DNA of 64,000 nucleotides from Clavaria fumosa (taxonomy: Eukaryota; Basidiomycota; Agaricomycetes; Agaricales; Clavariaceae), in contig OX637797.1 of NCBI GenBank assembly GCA_951802425.1, positions 558,001 to 622,000 of the forward strand. The letters run 5' to 3'. Shown in pieces: positions 47,625-56,848 of the stretch. The notes beneath the pieces are model-generated. The model was not told the DNA's origin and did no database searches. It saw only the letters and a program-made list of their open reading frames with translations. Within the stretch, counting starts at the first letter, position 1. Every line of letters starts with the position of its first letter. Position numbers and translations under genes: made by a program.

Positions 47625-48057
47625 CTATGCAAGACTTGTATCTGAAAGATGTGCTGCAAGTGCATCACGCTTGTCAGCCATGTCCTCATCAAGCCAGTCC
47701 CCATCAGCCATCTCCTCATCCCCATCAATCCACTCATCCTCATCATCAGCCGCACCAAACTCATTACCATCTACCAGATCATACCTCACCAGAACTTTTG
47801 CCGCATATTTCCCCATGAATTTCTCATCACTGAGCCTTTCATCTGCATTGCGGGTGAAGGAACAGTTAACATCTGGCAAGAGAGCGATCTTCTGATCCGT
47901 TACCCAATATCGCAGACGTGGTTGCAGGCCATTGAAGAAATCTGGGCTGAAATAGTCAATTGGCATTCCCTGGGGAAGTGCAAGGAACTCGGTATTCTTT
48001 TGATTCTCAGGCACGATGCGCACACGCTCACGCCATCTCTTTGACGGGTCTCGACAC
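47625..48057 (-). pseudogene. CACTA second-gene (ORF2) tail, copy E1, 5' part deleted
   Basis: Encodes the last about 140 residues of the E2 ORF2 protein (RRDPSKRWRERVRIVPENQK to LAAHLSDTSLA). It is almost identical to the plus-strand copy ending at 50463. Upstream, the sequence jumps at about 48060 directly to the ORF2 leader and terminal repeat, matching a deletion of E2-equivalent bases about 48465-50024. It lies tail to tail with the transposase gene, 80 bases apart. Confidence 0.75.
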
Positions 48058-48508
48058 GCGTCTAAGCCTGACGAACACGCTGCGAAGGTGTGTCTGCAGC
48101 GCAGACACAATCAAGTTCAACAATAAACAAACAGAGCCATAACATACATAAATAATACGCCGAGCCCGGCAATGGCAGAGTGTGACAGGCACACGACTGG
48201 ACAGGTAACTGGACAGGTGATTGGACATGACATGTGGTGCCACAGGTAACTGGACAGGTAACTGGACAGGTAACTGGACATGACATGTGGCACCACATGT
48301 CATGTCCAATCACCTGTCCAGTTACCTGTCCAGTCGTGTGCCTGTCACACTCTGCCATTGCCGGGCTCAGCGTATTATTTATGTATGTTATGGCTCTGTT
48401 TGTTTATTGTTGAACTTGATTGTGTCTGCGCTGCAGACACACCTTCGCAGCGTGTTCGTCAGGCTCGTCAGCAGCTTGCCCCGTCAATACCATGCCTCGT
48501 CTGACTCA

Positions 48509-50463
48509 ATGACCAACAACCAGCACTTGTATCCTCCTCCTCCCCCAACCAGTTCCCTTCCAGCAATGGACCCTCAGCTACTGGCAGTACTTGAAGATCT
48601 GGTGCAGTCAAAGATGACTGAGAAAGAACAGACTTATCGCCAGGAAATCGATGCCTGTGACAAGGCCTGGCAGGTGCGCGAGCAAGAAGGACAGGCCCGT
48701 GAGGCTACTTTACAAGCAAAGCTCCAAAGCTTGGCCAGTGAGCTTGCCACTGCTAAGCAGTTCCGGTATTTTCTTTACATTTTCTCCGTACATTTGAGAG
48801 TTTTAATGAGTATCTCTAGGAATCCAGAGGAAGATATACCTATGGCTGACACCCCAGGAGCCCCTCATCCTGTCGAAAACCCGCCCCGAAGTCGAATGCC
48901 TCGTCGACCACCGATACCGGTACCCAACACTGCCCCATCACGAAATCTTCGCTCGTCAACACGTTCTATGGTCACGATGGGATCTGCGGCAGCCTCGCCC
49001 ACCAGGGCACTACTCCAGCAAGGAGACCATGCAAGTCCTCGCAATTCACCACTGCCAAAGAAGGACCGGCGGCCTGCCACCCGATCTGCAGCCCAGGTTC
49101 ATCGCCTCTTAGCCTCGGAGATTCCAGATGATGCTGGAGGGCTCCAGGTATGTCTTTTTGTCTTTCCCATCATTCCCAAGGAATACTCAGTTATGTGACT
49201 TGATAGAAAGCACTAAATCTCCATATCCGTGTCCTTTGGGGACTCCTTGATCCGAAGGAGGTCCCTAGAGACCCACCCTGCCAATTACTTTCAAGTTTTG
49301 CAGCTTATTTCCCAAACGAGGCTTCTCTTTATGAGCCGCAGGGCTTGATTATTCAACCGTTCCTCGTCCAGATTGGTTCCTCTGTTTCAATTACAGACTG
49401 CGGACGCATTTCATCTCAGGTATTACAGGTAGAGGAGCATATTCTCGAATACATGCAGGGCTGTCTTGCCCGGTTTGGACTGGTGTGCTGGTGCCCAGAT
49501 CTTCGCCAGACACCATATTCTTTGTATAATGCAGCCTGTCGGATCATCGCGCTCGACACGTTCAAGCAGGCCCTCGTCTCCCATGCCTATGCTCATCTAA
49601 GACCAAACGTAGCATATGCGAAGGACATGCCTTTGTTGATCCATGTGTATGATCACATTGTCCACCATTACCTCTACATGCGATACAAGAAAAACATCAA
49701 AAACCCAGGAAGCGTCAGAGCTGCTGATGAGATAAGCCCTCAATATCGTGGACGTGTGCGTGTGCGTATTTCTGTATATTCTTTATACATAACCATGAAA
49801 TGACCCCATTTTCAGCTTGCTAATGCTCGGCTCCTCTTTCTCAAGGAAAACAAGTACCCACAGCGCTACTGTGATATGATTGATGCGAAAGCAACATCTG
49901 ATGATGAGCCTAACCCGGCTGGTCTCACAATCAAAGGCTCAAAAGTCCATCATATCAGGAAGCGACCAGAGCGTTCAGAGGAGGTAGAAACATGGATTCG
50001 GCTGCTTGATAAGAAATGGGAAGAAGACGCGCGTCGAGACCCGTCAAAGAGATGGCGTGAGCGTGTGCGCATCGTGCCTGAGAATCAAAAGAATACCGAG
50101 TTCCTTGCACTTCCCCAGGGAATGCCAATTGACTATTTCAGCCCAGATTTCTTCAATGGCCTGCAACCACGTCTGCGATATTGGGTAACGGATCAGAAGA
50201 TCGCTCTCTTGCCAGATGTTAACTGTTCCTTCACCCGCAATGCAGATGAAAGGCTCAGTGATGAGAAATTCATGGGGAAATATGCGGCAAAAGTTCTGGT
50301 GAGGTATGATCTGGTAGATGGTAATGAGTTTGGTGCGGCTGATGATGAGGATGAGTGGATTGATGGGGATGAGGAGATGGCTGATGGGGACTGGCTTGAT
50401 GAGGACATGGCTGACAAGCGTGATGCACTTGCAGCACATCTTTCAGATACAAGTCTTGCATAG
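48509..50463 (+). CDS. CACTA ORF2 protein of unknown function (TnpA-like role possible)
   Basis: Start ATG 48509 (MTNNQHLYPPPPPTSSLPAM). Three introns of about 50-60 bases are suggested (near 48765-48825, 49150-49205 and 49755-49815). The N-terminus holds a coiled coil (VQSKMTEKEQTYRQEID, EGQAREATLQAKLQSLASEL). Next is a Pro/Arg/Ser-rich basic linker with RSRMPRRPPIPVP and RNLRSSTRSM, then a folded region: LNLHIRVLWGLLDPKEVPRD, GLIIQPFLVQIGSSVSITDC, HILEYMQGCLARFGLVCWCP, HVYDHIVHHYLYMRYKKN. It ends with an acidic tail (DEDEWIDGDEEMADGDWLDE). I recognise no domain. In CACTA elements the second protein usually binds subterminal repeats, and a basic linker plus coiled coil would suit that, but this is inference. 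Confidence 0.65.
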
Positions 50464-50542
50464 ATAACATGTTGATTGAATAACATGTCTGCAGAAATGT
50501 TACAAGGATGTGAGGAACCAATGGCATATAAGTGGTGGGTCA

Positions 50543-51255
50543 CTAGTCTCGGTTACGATGTAAACTGTCTATCAAAACTAATGTTCCTGCTCCAATGCCA
50601 AATGTACCTGGTGGGTGGCTATAGTATGCAACATGAGCTATTATCTGTTGTTTCTCCATGACAATTGCCTGATGAGGATCTGATTGTTGACTATACACAA
50701 CACTGCTCAAGAAACCTGGCCTAGATTGATATGGGCTCATTTTTTCATCACCTGCTGAGAGGAGTCTGTGTGGAGAAACAATGACAAAAATGTGTGACTT
50801 CCCCATTACCACCTGAGTCCACATTGACACAATAAATCCTGCATGAGTACCTCCACTTCTGGTCCTATAACTGATAGAACTGTTGCCAGGGTGCATGGTG
50901 AATGTTGAATAATTACGTCCCTTGTGCTGTAAATGATGCAAAGGAACTGCCATTGGGGGTAAAACATAGGTATCCATTGGATGAGGTAAATCCTTGAAAT
51001 GCCGGATAGGAGAGGATGGTAAGAGCATGTTCAGGTATGTGAGGATTGAATCATAGACATCAAGAGGGAGTGTCTTGCCTCCACCATTGTGTTGTGCTTC
51101 ATCAAGGGGAGACATTGTTGATGGTGTTGTCTCAGAGTCAGCCTGTGGGACAAGTACATGCAAGGCCTTGCTCAGTGGGTTGCCTAGAGCAATGCAACCC
51201 TGCATAAATGCTGCCAAACGGCCCCACCGGCAAATTTGACGCAACATGGTGAAGT
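50543..51255 (-). pseudogene. CACTA Tnp2-like transposase, copy E2, C-terminal part
   Basis: 234 residues from TMLRQICRWGRLAAFMQGCI to LVLIDSLHRNRD, stop at 50543-50545. Close to identical with the E1 copy (W for R in RWGR is one difference). The upstream part is separated by the 5.9 kb LTR element 1 and continues at 57154-57221 (ERNNGALQKIKTNGHIWE region). It has no start in the window. Confidence 0.75.
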
Positions 51256-51260
51256 CCAGC
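51256..51260 (+). repeat. target-site duplication CCAGC, left copy (pairs with 57154-57158)
   Basis: CCAGC stands immediately before the LTR at 51256-51260 and immediately after it at 57154-57158. The uninterrupted E1 copy has a single CCAGC at this place (reverse of GCTGG in TGGGAGCTGGACTT). Confidence 0.93.
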
Positions 51261-51337
51261 TGTCAGGATCGCTTACATAAGCAGGTTGGAAAGGCCAAGA
51301 AAGGACTGCAAAAGAGTTGCGGGAAGTTTGCGGACGA

Positions 51338-51412
51338 GTCACGTGACCCGAACGGGTGGTGGCTTACATAATGGGAACATCACGTGACCCGGGCTCGGAC
51401 GCATCACGTGAC
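51338..51412 (+). promoter_or_regulatory. three CACGTG palindromes in U3 of element 1 LTR
   Basis: GTCACGTGAC at 51338-51347, ATCACGTGAC at 51379-51388 and at 51403-51412. CACGTG is the E-box bound by bHLH factors such as Cbf1-type regulators. All lie upstream of the TATA box. The same three sites exist in the LTR of element 2, but two have changed to CACATG. Confidence 0.55.
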
Positions 51413-51458
51413 GCACGGGGTCCGAGCGTGGGAACGCCGGCAACTCCCGAACCTCTCG

Positions 51459-51512
51459 CTATATATACTACGTCGCTTTCTTACTTGTACCCTTTTCCCC
51501 TTATGTTAGTAT
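51459..51512 (+). promoter_or_regulatory. LTR core promoter: TATA box and inferred RNA start (element 1)
   Basis: CTATATATAC at 51459-51468. The start is inferred at 51503 (ATGTTAGTAT) because these ten bases pair exactly with the priming site at 51568-51577. The spacing of about 43 bases from the TATA box is the same in element 2 (57414 to 57457). Confidence 0.55.
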
Positions 51513-51565
51513 CGTCATCATCGACCTTACGTTAAGTTGTGTGAACCGTGAGACTAAGTCTGACA

Positions 51566-52218
51566 CAATACTAACATCAACCCCTGTCTGCCCTAGCCCC
51601 GTGTCCTAACCCGGCTAGCCTGGACCCCTATCTCAAACTGTCACACTCTGTGACAGCTTATCCCCCTCATCCTCTTTCTCTTTACCCTGCCCACGGTGTG
51701 CAACAGAACCGTGTGAAATTTTTACTGTGTGTAGATACACGTGACCAGACCCAGAGGAAGTCTACTGTGACCCTCCCCAAGAGACACCGAGTGCCAAAGG
51801 CCCGGAACTTTGCTTTACAGCTACGTACCAGTGAATCGTGTAGTGTACAGGGCACGGAAAGGCCCTATACATAGTTTTTCTGTAGTTTCCTGGTCCAGTG
51901 GACAGGGCCCTTGCTCTGTGACCATTGTCAGAAGGGCACACGGGCAACTCACTAGGAGTTGTGGAGTGACCACCTGGGACACCATTTGGGCCCCACGCTA
52001 GCAACAAGTTTTATAGAATAAGAGTTCTATAAGTACCTAGATACATAGAGAGCAGCCTGAGAGGACAGGACTGCTAAGAGATCGAAGAAATCCTGAGTGC
52101 CCAAGGCCCGGAATTCTATTTACAGCGTCTGCGTCCGAGACCGGGTCGAGCCCAGCTCCCCCCCGATTCCCCTGTTACCGACGTCCCCGAAACCCCATCA
52201 CCACCACCAGGGTCTGTG
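51566..52218 (+). other. untranslated leader of element 1
   Basis: About 650 bases between LTR and Gag. Contains the priming site and a duplicated motif GAGTGCC(C/A)AAGGCCCGGAA...TTTACAG at 51789-51820 and 52095-52125, each ending like a 3' splice site. Could hold packaging signals or an intron. No open frame is conserved with element 2. Confidence 0.5.
51568..51577 (+). other. self-complementary primer-binding site of element 1
   Basis: ATACTAACAT, two bases after the LTR end, is the exact reverse complement of ATGTTAGTAT at 51503-51512. This is the arrangement of Tf1-type retrotransposons, in which the first bases of the mRNA fold back and, after RNase H cleavage, prime minus-strand DNA. 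Confidence 0.7.
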
Positions 52219-53220
52219 ATGGCTGACCACGTCGCCCCGCCTGAAGTCCATGCCACGAGGCTGGATTTAGTCGTCGCCCCATTCGATGGGCAAAAAAGAA
52301 ATTTCCGTACATTCCTCTGGTCGCTCCGCCTCCTGTTTATGGCGAATCCGATAATCTATGCCATGGACCTGGCAAAGGTCCTCTACACCCTCAGCAAAAT
52401 TACTGGTGAGGGGTTTGCTGCAGAATGGGCAAATGTGAAGGGAGAGGAAATCCTGGGTAACAACGAGGTTGGAACCTGGGCAGAATTTGTGGAAGAGATG
52501 AAGCGAGCGTTCGATGACCCGAACGACCGTGCGACTGCCCTCGCAGATATTGCGAAGTTGAAACAGGGTGTCATGACGGCACCTGAGTTCTTCGCAAAGT
52601 TCGAAACAATGTTCCGAAGAGCAGGGATGACAGAAGTGGCCAATTCGGACATCCTGGTCCATTGGCTGGAGTCGAATCTGAGCAGGAGGCTAGTGGGAAA
52701 GGTCTATGGTGTTTCGCCAATGCCAGAGACCTACGTGCAGTGGAAGGCACTTGCCGAAAAGCTAGATGCTCAGCAGCATCGCCTCGACGGAGTCATCGCA
52801 CAACAGAACTCTGTGCATCCTGCTCTGCCCGCAACCAGCCGCCCCCTCCCTCAACAAACCCGCTTCGCCCCAGCCCCCCGTCCCTTCCTGGCCCAGCCTC
52901 TGGCCCGCACCCCTGCCCCTCCCACCATGCCGCGTCCCACCAATGCCGGTGATGCCATGGTGGTGGATCGTGCCCGTGCCCCTGGAGTGTTGCGCACCTG
53001 CTTCCGATGTGGCCAAGCTGGTCACATGGTGAGAGACTGCCAGCTCCAGGACACACGTCCGCATATCCCGAGGCCGCAGATCCGCGCCGTGGAAAGCCAG
53101 GCACGTAGTGCAGAGGACTATGAGAACGAGATCGCACTGCTCCGAGACCGCCTGGATTTGCTCGAGAGAGAGAAGAGGGCTCCTGTTGAAGAGCCGGATT
53201 TTGGAGACGAGGCCCAGTGA
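52219..53220 (+). CDS. Gag of LTR element 1
   Basis: Start ATG 52219 (MADHVAPPEVHATRLDLVVA), 333 residues, stop TGA 53218-53220. The capsid-like core has FDGQKRNFRTFLWSLRLLFM, KITGEGFAAEWANVK, WAEFVEEMKRAFDDPNDRAT and ADIAKLKQGVMTAPEFFAKF, the retrotransposon Gag helical pattern. A Pro-rich linker leads to a CCHC zinc knuckle CFRCGQAGHMVRDC near residue 260. A short C-terminal coiled segment (YENEIALLRDRLDLLEREKR) ends it. The Pol frame is -1 relative to Gag and overlaps this stop, suggesting a -1 frameshift or re-initiation. Confidence 0.88.
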   Translation: MADHVAPPEVHATRLDLVVAPFDGQKRNFRTFLWSLRLLFMANPIIYAMDLAKVLYTLSKITGEGFAAEWANVKGEEILGNNEVGTWAEFVEEMKRAFDDPNDRATALADIAKLKQGVMTAPEFFAKFETMFRRAGMTEVANSDILVHWLESNLSRRLVGKVYGVSPMPETYVQWKALAEKLDAQQHRLDGVIAQQNSVHPALPATSRPLPQQTRFAPAPRPFLAQPLARTPAPPTMPRPTNAGDAMVVDRARAPGVLRTCFRCGQAGHMVRDCQLQDTRPHIPRPQIRAVESQARSAEDYENEIALLRDRLDLLEREKRAPVEEPDFGDEAQ

Positions 53221-56200
53221 GTCCGAACTGGAGTCTCAGGAGTAGATATCCCAGCCCCCCTCCCGTCCCTGTACCCGCAGCTAGTATCCCAAAATACACT
53301 ATCTTGCAGCGGAGACACACCCGGATTGGGGCTGAGGTGAAGGACAAAGCGGAAACGGAAACCGCTAAAAGTGAAATACCGAAAAGAGAAAAGGGGACTA
53401 GCAGCCAAGTGGAGCCAACAAAGCACCTTGCAGAGGTGCTGAAGGACACCCTATTGCGTATGCCCCGAGAGCTCTCCATCCAGGTGCACCTGGAGGCTCT
53501 CAGCACTGGCAAAGGGGCAACTACGAAAGCCCTTGTCGACTCAGGCTGCACCAACTGCTTTATGGACTTGGAGTGGGCGAAAAAAGTGGGATTGGAACCA
53601 TCTCCCTTGCTGAATCCAATCACCATGTATAATGTGGATGGAACACAGAACAGAGATGGTAAGATCCGGTATGGGATGGAGCTGCTTGTGACGGTTGGCG
53701 ACCACCAGGAGCGGATCCACTTCCTGCTAGGGAAGACTCAGTCCCACACGGCGATCCTTGGGCATGATTGGCTAAAGCGTCATAATCCAGAGATTGACTG
53801 GGTGAAAGCTGAAGTAAGGCTCACCCGCTGCCCCAACTCCTGTGCCTCCTCCCCACACAGCCACCGGTCCCCTGTTCGACCCTCTGGTCCACCAAAAGCA
53901 AGTACCCTGGCCTCGGCCAGTATCCCGGACACCCGTTTTCCCAACACTGGCCCTACCCCTGATTGGCCCAGCCGCTACCCTTTGGTTTTTAGTGAAGCAA
54001 AGTGGGATGAGCTCCCCCGCTCCCGCCCTGACTTTGATATCAAAATCGAGTTTAAAACAGACCCTGGACACCTCTCCTCTAAGCTATACTCTCTGACGCG
54101 AGAAGAGATGGTGGAAATGAATCGCTGGGTGGATGAGCAGCTAGCTTCTGGACGAATCCGACCTTCGAAGTCCCCGTACGCGAGCCCCTTCTTCTTCAAA
54201 CGTGAGAAGGACAAGCTGCGGCCGATTATCGATTACTCTAGGCTGAACTCGTATCTAATCAAAGACAAGTACCCCCTCCCCCTCATACGAGACACTGTGG
54301 ATGTGTTAAAGGGGGCGACCATCTATTCCAAGATTGATGCGAAGGGAGGTTTCCCATCGATGCAGGTCTGGCCAGAACATCAGCACCGCTGTGCTTTCCT
54401 AACGCCCCGTGGACTCTTCGAACCGGCAGTTATGTGGTTTGGGCTGCAGAATGCGCCTGCAACCTTCCAGCGCTTCATGAACCATGTGTTGAGAGAAGAG
54501 ATTGCAGGGGGGCATGTCCGAGCCTATGTCGATGATGTTATAGTGTTTGCAGAGGATTTGGCTACACATCGGTATTGGATGGATCAGGTCTTGAAGAAGT
54601 TTGGGGAGAATGGCCTGTGTCTCAGACTCAGCAAGTGCGAGTTCGAGAAGAGTGAGGTTTTCTTCCTGGGGATGAAGATCTCCCACAACCGTCTAGAGCA
54701 TGACCCAGCTAAAGGCGCAGCGATCCGTAACTGGCCCAGACCGAAAAATGTGAAAGAGGTACAAAGATTCAACGGGATGCTGAACTACCTCCGCCGGCAC
54801 ATCCCAAATCTCTCTGCCCGGGCAAAACCACTCTTCCGGCTGACAGGGAAAGTCCCGTGGAGATGGGAGGAGGAGGAAGCAGCCTTCCAAGATCTCCGCC
54901 TGGCGCTAGTATCAGCCCCGGTCTTGGCTCTACCACAAGACAAAGGGAGATGGAAGGTAGAAACAGATGCGAGCAACTTGGCGACTGGAGGAGTTCTCTC
55001 ACAGCAGCAGGTGGATGGGACTTGGAGAGTTGTAGACTACATCTCCAAAGCCCTCACTGCAGCCGAGAAGAATTACGATGTGTACGACAAGGAGTTCCTG
55101 GCTGTAATCCGGGCACTACGCGAGTGGCGGGCTTACCTGATTGGGGTGGAAGAGACTATCGAAATCTGGACGGACCATGCTAACCTCCAGTACTTCCGGA
55201 AGCCCCAGAAGTTGAAACCGAGGCAGGTCCGTTGGGTTGGAGAGCTCCAGTGCTTTGACTTCGAGATCAAGTACCGTACTGGGAAGTCAAACACGAAAGC
55301 AGATGCACTCTCACGGAGGCCAGACTATGGAGAGATGGTGGAGGAGGATGCACCAGTACAGGTCTTCCCAGAGGCTGAGACCCGCACATCGTTCACATCG
55401 GAGATGGAGACGCTACTCCAGAAAAACAGTGCGGTATATGTGCAGAAGCCGGAGGAGCTTGATGATGAGTGGACGAGAGATCGGATGGGACTCTGGCGGA
55501 AGGCAGAAATCACTTGGGTGCCCCCAGAAGCACGTGAGGCAGTGCTCACCTTTGAGCATGACCTCCCCATCGCAGGACACCCTGGTCCACGGAAACTGAG
55601 GGCGGCTCTGCTGAGGTCCTATTGGTGGGTGGGCATGGTGAAGGATTCCAATCGGTATGCAGGTGGATGTGAGACATGCCAACGAATCAAGCCTGATCGT
55701 ACCAGGCGCGCCGCTCCACTCCATCCGCACCCTGTCCCTGAGAGCCCCTGGGCAGTCATCTCTTGGGACATTGTTGGACCTTTCCCCCTCTCACGTGGTC
55801 ACAATGCGATCCTTGTCATTGTCGACAAGTTTACGAAACGAACTCTCATCGAAGCTATTGGCCTTGACCTCACGGGACTTGGTGCTGCTCGGATCCTTCG
55901 AGACCGGGTCTTCCGCGACCATGGAGTCCCGCAGAAAGTTGTGAGTGACCGGGGAACCCAATTTGTGTCCAGATTCATGAGGGAGTTTTATGGGATGATT
56001 GGAGTTAAGGCGAACCCGAGCACTGCCTTCCACCCACAAACAGATGGACAGACAGAGCGGGTCAATCAGGAGGTTGAAGTGTATCTCCGGGCCTATGTTG
56101 ACCATCTGCAGGATGATTGGGCAGAGTGGCTATCCACAGCCGAATTCGCGCTCAATAACCGTGAGCACTCAGCCACTGGATTCACACCTTTCTATCTGGA

Positions 56201-56837
56201 GTATGGCTGGCACCCTTGGAATGGTGGTATCCGGCCGCCCTCTGAAGTGAACCCTGCAGCAGACGAGTGGATGGCCAAGCTCACGGAATCCCGAAGAGCA
56301 GCCAGGGATGCAATGGGGAAGGCGGCAGATGCGATGAAGGCTAGCTATGATAAAGGAAAGCGCCCGAGTCGTGAATACTCAAAGGGGGACTTAGTCTGGC
56401 TGGATACCCGGAACCTGAAAATGGATCGACCATCCAAGAAGCTTGATAACAAGCGGGCTGGACCCTTCACCATCGAAGAGAAGGTTGGACCAGCAGCATA
56501 CCGACTCAAGCTCCCCCGAGCATGGCGCATTCACCGGGTTTTCAATGAGTTGCTACTCACCCCGTATATTGCTCCCTCTTTCCCTTCCCAGAACTTGCCT
56601 CCACCCCCACCCCCCACGATTGACGATGACCACTTGGAGTATGAGGTGGAGGAAATTCTTGACGTCAAGAAGGTTGGACGGGGAGTGAAGTATTTGGTGA
56701 AGTGGTTAGGATACCCTGCAGAGGAGAACACCTGGGAACCTCGTCGCAACCTCACTAACGTTGCACTGTTGCTCCGGGACTTCTTCCAGCAATACCCTGA
56801 CAAGGCGAAGTTGGCAGGTCGAGACGCCCAGCCTTAA
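53217..56837 (+). CDS. Pol of LTR element 1 (protease, RT, RNase H, integrase, chromodomain)
   Basis: About 1,206 codons with no break. Protease active site ALVDSGCTNCF near residue 105. RT: KDKLRPIIDYSRLNSYLIKD, TIYSKIDAKGGF, PAVMWFGLQNAPATFQRFMN and YVDDVIVFAED near residue 436. RNase H: VETDASNLATGGVLSQQQ near 583 and DYISKALTAAEKNYDVYDKE. Integrase: HDLPIAGHPGPRKLRAALLR with CETCQRIKPDR (HHCC zinc site), ISWDIVGPFPLSRGH, VVSDRGTQFVSRFM and NPSTAFHPQTDGQTERVNQE (DDE). A GPY/F-like segment (KLDNKRAGPFTIEEKVGPAA) follows, then a chromodomain EYEVEEILDVKKVGRGVKYL, VKWLGYPAEENTWEPRRNL at the C-terminus, which in this clade directs insertion to modified histones. Stop TAA 56835-56837. Confidence 0.93.
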   Translation: MSPNWSLRSRYPSPPPVPVPAASIPKYTILQRRHTRIGAEVKDKAETETAKSEIPKREKGTSSQVEPTKHLAEVLKDTLLRMPRELSIQVHLEALSTGKGATTKALVDSGCTNCFMDLEWAKKVGLEPSPLLNPITMYNVDGTQNRDGKIRYGMELLVTVGDHQERIHFLLGKTQSHTAILGHDWLKRHNPEIDWVKAEVRLTRCPNSCASSPHSHRSPVRPSGPPKASTLASASIPDTRFPNTGPTPDWPSRYPLVFSEAKWDELPRSRPDFDIKIEFKTDPGHLSSKLYSLTREEMVEMNRWVDEQLASGRIRPSKSPYASPFFFKREKDKLRPIIDYSRLNSYLIKDKYPLPLIRDTVDVLKGATIYSKIDAKGGFPSMQVWPEHQHRCAFLTPRGLFEPAVMWFGLQNAPATFQRFMNHVLREEIAGGHVRAYVDDVIVFAEDLATHRYWMDQVLKKFGENGLCLRLSKCEFEKSEVFFLGMKISHNRLEHDPAKGAAIRNWPRPKNVKEVQRFNGMLNYLRRHIPNLSARAKPLFRLTGKVPWRWEEEEAAFQDLRLALVSAPVLALPQDKGRWKVETDASNLATGGVLSQQQVDGTWRVVDYISKALTAAEKNYDVYDKEFLAVIRALREWRAYLIGVEETIEIWTDHANLQYFRKPQKLKPRQVRWVGELQCFDFEIKYRTGKSNTKADALSRRPDYGEMVEEDAPVQVFPEAETRTSFTSEMETLLQKNSAVYVQKPEELDDEWTRDRMGLWRKAEITWVPPEAREAVLTFEHDLPIAGHPGPRKLRAALLRSYWWVGMVKDSNRYAGGCETCQRIKPDRTRRAAPLHPHPVPESPWAVISWDIVGPFPLSRGHNAILVIVDKFTKRTLIEAIGLDLTGLGAARILRDRVFRDHGVPQKVVSDRGTQFVSRFMREFYGMIGVKANPSTAFHPQTDGQTERVNQEVEVYLRAYVDHLQDDWAEWLSTAEFALNNREHSATGFTPFYLEYGWHPWNGGIRPPSEVNPAADEWMAKLTESRRAARDAMGKAADAMKASYDKGKRPSREYSKGDLVWLDTRNLKMDRPSKKLDNKRAGPFTIEEKVGPAAYRLKLPRAWRIHRVFNELLLTPYIAPSFPSQNLPPPPPPTIDDDHLEYEVEEILDVKKVGRGVKYLVKWLGYPAEENTWEPRRNLTNVALLLRDFFQQYPDKAKLAGRDAQP

Positions 56838-56848
56838 GAGGGGGGTGA
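56836..56848 (+). other. polypurine tract of element 1
   Basis: AAGAGGGGGGTGA directly before the 3' LTR, overlapping the end of the Pol stop codon. The same tract occurs in element 3 (minus strand, 62717-62729). Primer for plus-strand DNA synthesis. Confidence 0.8.

Larger units (their letters stand above)
38288..48239 (+). mobile_element. CACTA/EnSpm-type DNA transposon, copy E1 (decayed, host of a Ngaro insertion)
   Basis: The right end (reverse complement) begins CACCACATGTCATGTCC and continues with CTGTCCAGT-type subterminal units and GTGCCTGTCACAC. The left end, once the Ngaro element (38322-44205) is mentally removed, shows the same order: CGCCACATGTCATGTCC at 38288-38304, then CTGTCCAGTCACC units at 44216-44245, then GTGCCTGTCACAC near 44253. 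It carries a Tnp2-like transposase (plus strand, two in-frame stops) and the tail of a second gene (minus strand) that has lost about 1.56 kb relative to copy E2. Without the insert it is about 4.1 kb. No target duplication could be confirmed. Confidence 0.7.
46850..51255. repeat. large inverted repeat formed by two facing CACTA copies
   Basis: Left arm about 46850-48057, right arm about 50033-51255 (reverse complement), nearly identical by eye. Inside lies a second inverted pair, 48060-48239 against 48291-48465, from the two ORF2-side terminal regions. The centre (48240-48290) holds three AGGTAACTGGAC units. Bases 48480-50024 are single-copy because E1 has lost them. Confidence 0.85.
51261..51565 (+). 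repeat. 5' LTR of element 1
   Basis: TGTCAGGATCGCTTACATAA ... AGTCTGACA. Contains three TCACGTGAC-type palindromes, a TATA box (51459-51468) and the inferred RNA start at 51503. Confidence 0.95.

Noticed and set aside
47545..47895. Plus-strand frame after the E1 transposase, repeated inverted at 50193-50543
   Set aside because: It is the antisense of the acidic ORF2 tail (Asp/Glu codons read as Ser/Ile/His on the other strand), not a separate gene.
51841..52010. Possible tRNA-like or small RNA gene in the LTR element leader
   Set aside because: The stretch GGGCACACGGGCAACTCAC...CCACGCTAGC is conserved with element 2 but does not fold, as far as I can see, into a cloverleaf with A and B boxes.
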